This document shows positions 7,604 through 13,242 of a stretch of 13,242 nucleotides of DNA, one piece after another. The stretch is taken from contig CAZYEO010000065.1 of NCBI GenBank assembly GCA_964646495.1, positions 1 through 13,242 of the forward strand. The letters run 5' to 3'. The notes beneath the pieces are model-generated. The model had not been told where the DNA came from and searched no databases. It worked only from the letters and a program-made list of their open reading frames with translations. The first letter of the stretch is position 1; each line of letters starts with the position of its first letter. A program made the position numbers and the translations under genes. Source of the stretch: HGM05232 sp964646495 (GTDB lineage: Bacteria > Bacteroidota > Bacteroidia > Bacteroidales > Muribaculaceae).

Positions 7604-8848
7604 ATGGAAATTTCCATTATAGCTATCGGAGATGAACTGCTTATTGGGCAGGTAATCGATACTAATTCCGGGTGGATTGCCCGCCATATTCAGCCCTATG
7701 GGTGGAGTGTGAAAAGTGTGCGCGTAATAGCTGATGATCGTGGCGCTATTGAAGAAGCTGTAAATGAAGCCCTTAAAGAAACCGATGTAGTACTCACCAC
7801 TGGTGGACTTGGTCCTACGAAGGATGATATTACAAAAGATGCCCTTTGTGGATATTTCGGAGGCGAATTGATTTATGATAAAGAGGTAGAGGCAAATGTG
7901 AATGAGGTCGTGGAAAAACGACATCTTAAAATAAATCCATTGACTGCCGCTCAAGCCTATGTACCCTCGTCATGCCGTGTAATTCAGAATAAGGTTGGCA
8001 CAGCACCGATTATGTGGTTTGAAAAGGATGGAAAGGTTTTGGTATCAATGCCGGGAGTACCATTTGAAACGGAGATAATGATGGCGCGAGAAGTAATACC
8101 ACAACTATTGGCACACTTTAATGCCGATGATCATATCGAATATCGCACTTTTATAGTTATAAATTATAGTGAATCTGTGCTCGCCATGAAATTGGAAGAG
8201 TTCGAACGTGAAATTCCTGATTATATAAAACTCGCATATCTTCCAAAACCAGGTGTTATACGATTGCGGCTAAGTGGAATGAGCCAGGATGGGGATCGGC
8301 TTAAAAGAGATATGAATCGATTGAGCGTGCAACTTCATAATATAATAGGTGTAGATATAATATGTGATGACGATAAATCATTGGCTGAAATAATGGGCGA
8401 TATATTACGAGAGCGCAATATTTCAGTGGGAACAGCTGAAAGTTGTACAGGTGGTAATATTGCACATCAGATAACCGCTATTCCCGGAAGTAGTGATTAT
8501 TTTAATGGATCGATTGTGAGTTATTCCAACTCCGTAAAAAAATCTATATTAGGTGTTTCTCAAAATATTCTCGACAGTGTGGGTGCAGTGAGCGAAGAAA
8601 CTGTAAAGCAAATGTGTGTGGGTGCTATAAAAGAATTGGGAGTAGATTGTGCTATTTCCACATCGGGTATTGCCGGTCCCGGTGGTGGCTCGAATGAGAA
8701 ACCTGTTGGAACGGTATGGATTGCAACGATGATAGGCGAAAATTGCATAGCTGAGAAATATCATTTTGCCGGAGATAGAACCAGAGTGATTGATAGGGCT
8801 ACAACAGCTGCTCTAATACAGATGATTAAACAGCTAAAACAAAGATGA
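7604..8848 (+). CDS. cinA: CinA-like protein (MoaB/Mog domain plus NMN amidohydrolase domain)
   Basis: The 414 residues form the two-domain CinA type. The N-terminal molybdopterin-binding-like domain (about 1-170; GDELLIGQVIDTNS at 9-22, TGGLGPTKDD at 66-75, MPGVP at 149-153) is linked in the family to ADP-ribose/NAD pyrophosphatase activity. The C-terminal PncC domain (about 257-410; TAESCTGG at 277-284, SGIAGPGGG at 354-362, KPVGTVW at 366-372) deamidates nicotinamide mononucleotide to the nicotinate form for NAD salvage. The competence/damage-inducible name comes from Gram-positive species and need not apply here. It lies 13 bases after tsaD with no visible promoter of its own, and a hairpin over its stop codon probably ends the transcript. 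Confidence 0.95.
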   Translation: MEISIIAIGDELLIGQVIDTNSGWIARHIQPYGWSVKSVRVIADDRGAIEEAVNEALKETDVVLTTGGLGPTKDDITKDALCGYFGGELIYDKEVEANVNEVVEKRHLKINPLTAAQAYVPSSCRVIQNKVGTAPIMWFEKDGKVLVSMPGVPFETEIMMAREVIPQLLAHFNADDHIEYRTFIVINYSESVLAMKLEEFEREIPDYIKLAYLPKPGVIRLRLSGMSQDGDRLKRDMNRLSVQLHNIIGVDIICDDDKSLAEIMGDILRERNISVGTAESCTGGNIAHQITAIPGSSDYFNGSIVSYSNSVKKSILGVSQNILDSVGAVSEETVKQMCVGAIKELGVDCAISTSGIAGPGGGSNEKPVGTVWIATMIGENCIAEKYHFAGDRTRVIDRATTAALIQMIKQLKQR

Positions 8849-8884
8849 TTATCCAAAAAAGCAAAAAAAGAGGATAATTGTTTT
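8847..8884 (+). terminator. Possible terminator after tsaD-cinA
   Basis: GATTATCC (8847-8854) pairs with GGATAATT (8872-8879) as seven Watson-Crick pairs plus a wobble, around a 17-base A-rich loop, then GTTTT. The stem overlaps the cinA stop codon and is AT-rich with a short T-tract, so it is only moderately convincing. Confidence 0.45.
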
Positions 8885-8891
8885 AATTATA

Positions 8892-8923
8892 TTTGGTCGT
8901 TTCGGTAAAAATCGCTTACTTTG
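8892..8923 (+). promoter_or_regulatory. Predicted promoter of the rpmB-rpmG-DUF4295 operon
   Basis: TTTG at 8892-8895 and TTACTTTG at 8916-8923 lie 20 bases apart, close to the Bacteroidota -33/-7 arrangement, with one mismatch in the -7 box. The predicted leader is about 40 bases, A-rich and without a Shine-Dalgarno sequence. Confidence 0.6.
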
Positions 8924-8970
8924 CACTCTGTTTTGAGGAATTAATAAGAAACAATAAAAATAATATAGCC

Positions 8971-9228
8971 ATGTCGAAAATTTGTCAAATAACAGGCAAG
9001 AAGGCGATGACAGGAAACAATGTATCGCACTCTAAAAGACGGACAAAACGTAAATTTAACGTAAACTTTTTCACCAAAAAGTTTTTCTGGGTAGAACAAC
9101 AAACGTGGATTAGCCTCTCAATCACGGCTGCTGGTTTGCGTACAATCAACAAGATTGGACTTGACGCTGCCATGAAGCAAGCAGCAAGCAAAGGGTATTT
9201 AACAAAAATTAAAACAGTAGAAGGTTAA
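8971..9228 (+). CDS. rpmB: 50S ribosomal protein bL28
   Basis: This 85-residue basic protein of the large ribosomal subunit begins MSKICQITGKKAMTGNNVSHSK, the standard L28 start, and contains the conserved SKRRTKRKF and ISLSITAAGLRTINKIGLDA blocks. The open frame continues upstream to 8893, but that region holds the promoter and does not resemble L28, so ATG 8971 is used. It is the first gene of a tight ribosomal operon; rpmG starts four bases after its stop. Confidence 0.97.
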   Translation: MSKICQITGKKAMTGNNVSHSKRRTKRKFNVNFFTKKFFWVEQQTWISLSITAAGLRTINKIGLDAAMKQAASKGYLTKIKTVEG

Positions 9229-9232
9229 AACA

Positions 9233-9421
9233 ATGGCAAAGAAAGCTAAAGGTAATAGAGTTCAAGTAATTCTTGAATGCACGGAGCACAAGGCAAGTGG
9301 TATGCCTGGCACATCTCGTTATATTACTACAAAAAACAGAAAAAATACCACAGAGAGATTAGAATTGAAAAAATACAATCCAATTCTAAAGAAAATCACT
9401 GTTCATAAAGAAATTAAATAA
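9233..9421 (+). CDS. rpmG: 50S ribosomal protein bL33, zinc-free form
   Basis: This 62-residue basic large-subunit protein carries the L33 pattern GNRVQVILECTEH, SRYITTKNRKNTTERLELKK and KYNPILKKITVHKEIK. Zinc-binding L33 proteins have two CxxC pairs; here only one Cys remains (in ILECTEH) and the second pair is replaced by N-P-I-L, so this is the cysteine-poor form, which does not need zinc. It sits four bases after rpmB and ten before the DUF4295 gene. Confidence 0.97.
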   Translation: MAKKAKGNRVQVILECTEHKASGMPGTSRYITTKNRKNTTERLELKKYNPILKKITVHKEIK

Positions 9422-9431
9422 TATTTGAGTC

Positions 9432-9581
9432 ATGGCAAAGAAAACCGTTGCGTCATTACAAAAGGGTGAAGGTCGTACCTTTAGCAAAGTCATCAAAATG
9501 GTGAAATCGCCTAAGACAGGTGCTTATACTTTCAAAGAAGAAATGATGCCTAACGACGCAGTTAAAGAAGCGTTGAAATAA
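9432..9581 (+). CDS. DUF4295 family small protein, probable ribosomal protein bL38
   Basis: This 49-residue basic protein starts MAKKTVASLQKGEGRTFSKV and ends NDAVKEALK. The core MVKSPKTGAYTFKEEM matches the DUF4295 family found next to rpmG in Bacteroidota. Ten of the 49 residues are Lys or Arg, as expected of a ribosomal protein. From memory, a Bacteroidota-specific large-subunit protein named bL38 was seen in a Flavobacterium ribosome structure and belongs to this family; I am moderately, not fully, sure of that link. Position as last gene of the rpmB-rpmG operon, ten bases after rpmG and before a terminator, fits a ribosomal role. It is short enough to be missed by gene finders with a length cutoff. 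Confidence 0.9.
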   Translation: MAKKTVASLQKGEGRTFSKVIKMVKSPKTGAYTFKEEMMPNDAVKEALK

Positions 9582-9611
9582 TTACAGCATATATTTTTCC
9601 TAAATAGACAT

Positions 9612-9642
9612 AGCTTCTGCGCGTTAAGCGTAGGGGCTTTTG
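9612..9642 (+). terminator. Terminator after the ribosomal protein operon
   Basis: An 11-bp stem (9612-9622 with 9628-9638, three G-T wobbles) and a GTTAA loop are followed by TTTG. It lies 30 bases after the DUF4295 stop. The stem is stable but the T-tract is short. The rest of 9582-9830 holds only AT-rich sequence and the ftsY promoter. Confidence 0.6.
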
Positions 9643-9798
9643 TCGCATAAAGACCAATGATGTCCTTTGTGGGAGAAATATTAATAGAAATAGGGTATAA
9701 TTTATTTTCTACCTAATTGGATAAATAATAATAAGATAGAGGATGAAAATAATAATCTAAAAACATGGATTTCACTTTTATTTTGTGTAGGCTTGTGT

Positions 9799-9806
9799 TA
9801 TCTTTG
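9799..9806 (+). promoter_or_regulatory. Predicted ftsY promoter, -7 box
   Basis: TATCTTTG matches TAnnTTTG exactly, 24 bases before the ftsY ATG. TTTG at 9782-9785 is closer than the usual -33 distance; TTTT at 9776-9779 has better spacing but a poorer sequence. The terminator upstream supports independent transcription of ftsY. Confidence 0.6.
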
Positions 9807-9830
9807 TAACCAATTAAAAGATCGCTAAAA

Positions 9831-10793
9831 ATGGGTATATTTAATTTTTTCTCAAAAGAAAAAAAAGAGACGTTAGACAAAGGGTTATCTAAGACAAAAG
9901 AGGGCGTTTTCTCTAAACTGGCACGTGCAATTGCAGGTAAGTCGAAGATTGACGACGAAGTACTGGATAATCTTGAAGAAGTTTTTATCTCCTCGGATGT
10001 GGGAGTCGAAACGACGTTGAAGATTCTTGACCGTATAGAAAAACGTGTCGAGAGGGATAAATATGTCAATTCTTCTGAGCTTAATGCGTTGCTTTGTGAG
10101 GAAATTACAGATATGCTCACCGAGAAAGATTCGGGTGTTGATGGCGATTTTATGGTTCCCGAATCGAAGAAGCCCTATGTGATAATGGTTGTAGGTGTGA
10201 ATGGGGTCGGGAAAACTACTACGATTGGTAAGCTTGCTTATCAATTTAAAAAAGCCGGGAATAAGGTAGTGCTTGGTGCTGCCGATACATTTCGCGCAGC
10301 AGCTGTTGAGCAGTTGGATATCTGGGGCGTGCGAACAGGAGTGCCGGTGATTAAGCAAAAGATGGGTAGTGATCCGGCTTCGGTTGCATTTGATACTGTA
10401 ACTTCGGCTAAAGCCAATGGTGCTGATGTGGTTATTATTGACACTGCTGGTCGTCTACATAATAAGGTAGGACTTATGAATGAGCTTACCAAGATAAAAA
10501 ATGTAATGCAAAAAGTTGTTCCTGGAGCTCCGCATGAGGTACTCTTAGTGCTTGATGGTTCTACCGGACAAAACGCATTTGAACAAGCAAAGCAATTTGT
10601 GGCAGCTACAGAGGTTAATGAATTGGCTATAACGAAACTCGATGGCACAGCCAAGGGTGGTGTTGTGATTGGTATCAGCGATCAATTCAAAATTCCTGTG
10701 AAATATATAGGACTCGGAGAAGGAATGGAAGATTTACAGGTATTCCGCAAAAAAGAATTTGTAAATTCACTTTTCGGAAGTAACAAGAACTAA
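9831..10793 (+). CDS. ftsY: Signal recognition particle receptor FtsY
   Basis: FtsY is the membrane-associated GTPase that docks SRP-ribosome complexes at the Sec translocon; its GTP hydrolysis is stimulated mutually with Ffh. The 320 residues start directly with a short amphipathic basic segment (MGIFNFFSKEKKETLDKGLS), the lipid-contacting helix of short FtsY forms, without the long acidic A domain of E. coli. The N helical bundle covers about 20-100. The G domain shows P-loop GVNGVGKTT (122-130), DTFRAAA (152-158), DTAGR (204-208), TKLD (268-271) and the closing GLGE (294-297). All GTPase motifs are intact. It has its own promoter and a strong terminator 27 bases after the stop. Confidence 0.97.
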   Translation: MGIFNFFSKEKKETLDKGLSKTKEGVFSKLARAIAGKSKIDDEVLDNLEEVFISSDVGVETTLKILDRIEKRVERDKYVNSSELNALLCEEITDMLTEKDSGVDGDFMVPESKKPYVIMVVGVNGVGKTTTIGKLAYQFKKAGNKVVLGAADTFRAAAVEQLDIWGVRTGVPVIKQKMGSDPASVAFDTVTSAKANGADVVIIDTAGRLHNKVGLMNELTKIKNVMQKVVPGAPHEVLLVLDGSTGQNAFEQAKQFVAATEVNELAITKLDGTAKGGVVIGISDQFKIPVKYIGLGEGMEDLQVFRKKEFVNSLFGSNKN

Positions 10794-10820
10794 ACAATAT
10801 TACCCTATATGGGCTTAAAT

Positions 10821-10847
10821 AAAGGGGAGCCGTTAAGCTCCCCTTTT
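10821..10847 (+). terminator. Strong rho-independent terminator after ftsY
   Basis: A perfect 10-bp stem, AAAGGGGAGC (10821-10830) with GCTCCCCTTT (10837-10846), has a six-base loop and runs into TTTT. It is the most convincing terminator here. It ends only 16 bases before the rimO ATG, so any transcript entering rimO from ftsY must pass it. Confidence 0.85.
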
Positions 10848-10863
10848 AATATGTAGATAAAAG

Positions 10864-12162
10864 ATGAAAAAAAATAGAATAGATATAATTACCCTTGGAT
10901 GCTCAAAAAATCTTGTGGATTCAGAACGTTTGCTCAAACGATTTGAGGATTTGGGATATGAGGTTGCGCACGATTCAGATAAGGTGTGTGGTGACGTCGT
11001 TGTAATAAATACATGTGGCTTTATCGGTGATGCGAAAGAAGAGTCTATAAATACGATACTTCAATATGTTGAAGCTAAAAACGAGGGCAAAATAGGAAAG
11101 CTCTTTGTTATGGGGTGTCTTGCCGAACGATATCTTAAAGATTTACAAGGAGAATTGCCGGAGGTTGATAAATTTTATGGTAAATTCAATTGGGATAATT
11201 TAATTTCTGATTTGAAAAAAGAGAACCCACCTACATTGAAATATGATCGTAAAATCACCACACCCTCACATCATGCCTATATAAAGGTATCTGAAGGGTG
11301 TAACCGTTTTTGTGCATTTTGTGCTATACCTATAATTACAGGACGACACACATCTCGCCCAATAGATGAGATTATCGATGAGGTGAAAATGCTTGTAGAT
11401 AGGGGTGTTAAAGAATTTAATGTAATCGCTCAAGATTTATCATCTTATGGAATTGATATTTATGGCGAAATGCGACTGGCTCATTTGGTAGAAGCTATGG
11501 CAAATCTGCCCGGTGTGGAGTGGATACGCTTGCATTATGCTTATCCGGCACAGTTCCCCTACGACTTATTGCCTGTAATGGCTAAATATGATAATGTATG
11601 TAAGTATATCGATATTGCTCTTCAGCATATTAGTGATAGCGTGTTGAAAAATATGCGTCGTCATATAGATAAAGAGGGTACGTTTGCACTTATAAAAAGA
11701 TTGCGTGAAGAGGTTCCGGGGATACATATTCGCACTACTCTTATGGTGGGATTTCCCGGCGAGGGAGAATCGGAATATGAAGAATTGAAAGAATTTGTGA
11801 AGAATATTAAATTTGATCGTATGGGCGCATTTGCATATTGTGAAGAGGATGATACTTATGCAGCCAAAAATCTATCGGACATTATATCGCAAGAGGTGAA
11901 AAATGATAGATTAGACGAATTGATGGAAATTCAAGAGGGTATATCTCTTGAACTGAATGAATCAAAAATAGGAACCGTTCAGCGTGTTATCATAGATCGC
12001 CTTGAAGATGCGTATTATGTGGGGCGCACTCAATATGACTCTCCGGAAGTGGATCCCGAAGTTCTTATTAATAGTGATACACCGTTGGAAATCGGTAAAT
12101 TCTATAATGTGCGAATAAAAGAAGCTATGCCATTTGAGTTGATTGGCGAGGTGGAGAATTAG
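10864..12162 (+). CDS. rimO: Ribosomal protein uS12 methylthiotransferase RimO
   Basis: RimO is a radical-SAM enzyme with two iron-sulfur clusters that adds a methylthio group to a conserved Asp of ribosomal protein uS12. The 432 residues contain the N-terminal methylthiotransferase domain with cluster ligands C13 (TLGCSKN), C51 (NTCGFI) and C85 (VMGCLAERY). The radical-SAM motif CNRFCAFC follows (C146, C150, C153), then GRHTSRP, QDLSSYGID and MVGFPGE, and a TRAM domain from about 370. The FIGDAKEESI and YPAQFP stretches favour RimO over its tRNA-modifying relatives MiaB and MtaB. The start is the only sensible one, with an A-rich, Lys-rich beginning. No promoter box is visible between the ftsY terminator and the ATG. 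The isochorismate synthase gene follows after three bases. Confidence 0.95.
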   Translation: MKKNRIDIITLGCSKNLVDSERLLKRFEDLGYEVAHDSDKVCGDVVVINTCGFIGDAKEESINTILQYVEAKNEGKIGKLFVMGCLAERYLKDLQGELPEVDKFYGKFNWDNLISDLKKENPPTLKYDRKITTPSHHAYIKVSEGCNRFCAFCAIPIITGRHTSRPIDEIIDEVKMLVDRGVKEFNVIAQDLSSYGIDIYGEMRLAHLVEAMANLPGVEWIRLHYAYPAQFPYDLLPVMAKYDNVCKYIDIALQHISDSVLKNMRRHIDKEGTFALIKRLREEVPGIHIRTTLMVGFPGEGESEYEELKEFVKNIKFDRMGAFAYCEEDDTYAAKNLSDIISQEVKNDRLDELMEIQEGISLELNESKIGTVQRVIIDRLEDAYYVGRTQYDSPEVDPEVLINSDTPLEIGKFYNVRIKEAMPFELIGEVEN

Positions 12163-12165
12163 GAT

Positions 12166-13215
12166 ATGATGGAGGGGGATAATAAGGCTGCGATGCAAGC
12201 TATTGAAAAGGCAGTGAGAAATCAAGCGCGATTTTTTGCATATTGCTTGCCTGATGATGATAATTTGTGTTTTGGGGTACAAATAAATAGTTCTCCGAAA
12301 GAGGAATATTTCATCATACATCCTTTTATTGAGTTATCTGCGACACCATCCTGTATTATATATGATCAACTTGGAGCAAACGATTATCTATTATATGAAG
12401 ATACGCCATCAAGAGAGGTGATTGACAAGATTAAAGAGGATTCTACGCTACAATCATCCTATATGAAGCAAGCAGAGGCATCGATAGTGGCGTTACGTGA
12501 GGGGAAGCTTTCAAAGATAGTGTTGTCGAGGGTGATTTGTGAAAATGATGTGTGGGATCCCCAAAAGCAGATCAATAGATTTGCAACAATGATAGAGAAA
12601 TATCCTCATGCTTATCGCTTTTTCTTTTTTACACAAGAATCCGGTTGGTGGATGGGAGCTTCGCCCGAACGTTATTTATCATGCCATGAAAATATAATTT
12701 CGACTATGGCTCTTGCCGGTTCTCGTCCAGCAGGTACTATGGGAGGGTGGGGTGATAAAGAGATTGAAGAGCAGGCTTTTGTGGCACAATATATTGCAGA
12801 TAAATTAAATGAAAGGAATATTGATTTCCAAATCTCTGCACTCTACACTCGTGGCGCAGGAGGGGTAGAACATCTTTGCAATGATTTTGTGGGTAAGATA
12901 AAAACTAAAGGAGATATTGAATTTTTATGTCGAAACCTTCATCCCACTCCTGCACTTGCTGGTATTCCAAAGGATGAAGCGGTAAAGTTTATCGAAGCAA
13001 TAGAGGGGCATAATCGCAAATATTATGGTGGATATGTAGGATATGTGTCATCGGGAGATAGATATGATCTATATGTAAATCTTCGATCGGTTGAATTTGA
13101 TTCTTCAAAATATTGTATATATATTGGAGGTGGGCTTACTAAAAATTCTATTGCTATTGATGAATGGAATGAAACAATGCTTAAATCTAATACGATGCTC
13201 GAAATTTTAAAATAA
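12166..13215 (+). CDS. menF: Isochorismate synthase, menaquinone type
   Basis: This chorismate-using enzyme converts chorismate to isochorismate, the first dedicated step toward menaquinone. The 349 residues include the C-terminal chorismate-binding fold: KLSKIVLSR (114-122) with the predicted general-base Lys, GASPERYL (164-171), MALAGSRPAG (181-190, characteristic of isochorismate synthases), LHPTPALAG (258-266), YYGGYVGYV (286-294), and GGGLTKNS with EWNE (333-336) contributing to the magnesium site. It is shorter than E. coli MenF (about 430 residues) because the N-terminal region is reduced, as in relatives. An EntC-type siderophore role cannot be excluded, but menaquinone is the general quinone of Bacteroidales, and menD would be expected just beyond the window. 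The start is ATG 12166 or 12169; the former leaves three bases after rimO, implying translational coupling. Confidence 0.88.
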   Translation: MMEGDNKAAMQAIEKAVRNQARFFAYCLPDDDNLCFGVQINSSPKEEYFIIHPFIELSATPSCIIYDQLGANDYLLYEDTPSREVIDKIKEDSTLQSSYMKQAEASIVALREGKLSKIVLSRVICENDVWDPQKQINRFATMIEKYPHAYRFFFFTQESGWWMGASPERYLSCHENIISTMALAGSRPAGTMGGWGDKEIEEQAFVAQYIADKLNERNIDFQISALYTRGAGGVEHLCNDFVGKIKTKGDIEFLCRNLHPTPALAGIPKDEAVKFIEAIEGHNRKYYGGYVGYVSSGDRYDLYVNLRSVEFDSSKYCIYIGGGLTKNSIAIDEWNETMLKSNTMLEILK

Positions 13216-13242
13216 AAAACGCGAGTCGTTCTAAAAGTTTTC

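Noticed and set aside
8893..8970. N-terminal extension of bL28 by 26 codons
   Set aside because: The stretch contains the predicted promoter and no L28 similarity; the standard MSKICQITGKK start is at 8971.
9765..9809. 14-codon open frame upstream of ftsY
   Set aside because: It overlaps the predicted ftsY promoter box and has no similarity or context that supports translation.
9885..10654. Minus-strand open frames opposite ftsY
   Set aside because: They are antisense to an intact, motif-complete ftsY and have no family resemblance.

Overview
This window is ordinary Bacteroidota chromosome, most likely order Bacteroidales. The evidence is AT-rich DNA, A-rich leaders without Shine-Dalgarno sequences, TAnnTTTG-type -7 promoter boxes before several genes, and the gene order tsaD-cinA-rpmB-rpmG-DUF4295-ftsY-rimO, which I recognise from Bacteroides relatives. 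A family or genus cannot be fixed from this sequence. I see no CRISPR array, tRNA, rRNA, phage module or defence system, and no clearly new multi-gene system.

Layout. (1) 1-632: a deletion derivative of an IS4-family insertion sequence. Perfect 13-bp terminal inverted repeats lie at 7-19 and 620-632, and the transposase is reduced to its first ~31 residues joined out of frame to its last ~110. (2) 704-5269, minus strand: tamB, a 1521-residue envelope protein. (3) 5451-6488, plus strand: a DUF4421 predicted outer-membrane beta-barrel, divergent from tamB. (4) 6574-8848: tsaD and cinA, probably one transcript. (5) 8971-9581: a ribosomal protein operon of bL28, bL33 and a 49-residue DUF4295 protein, with its own promoter and a terminator. 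(6) 9831-10793: ftsY, with its own promoter and a strong terminator. (7) 10864-13215: rimO and a menaquinone-type isochorismate synthase, three bases apart and probably co-transcribed. The last 27 bases hold nothing I can name.

Function. The centre and right side serve translation and protein targeting: tRNA t6A modification (TsaD), ribosome structure (bL28, bL33, DUF4295), signal-recognition-particle docking (FtsY) and ribosomal protein uS12 methylthiolation (RimO). CinA (nucleotide salvage) and the isochorismate synthase (entry to menaquinone synthesis) ride along. The tamB/DUF4421 pair is an envelope region sharing one divergent promoter interval.

Most worth a second look: the IS relic, which keeps both ends and carries a 12/13 copy of its terminal repeat inside the transposase start codons; the poly-A start region of the DUF4421 gene; and the terminator that separates ftsY from rimO with no visible promoter after it.
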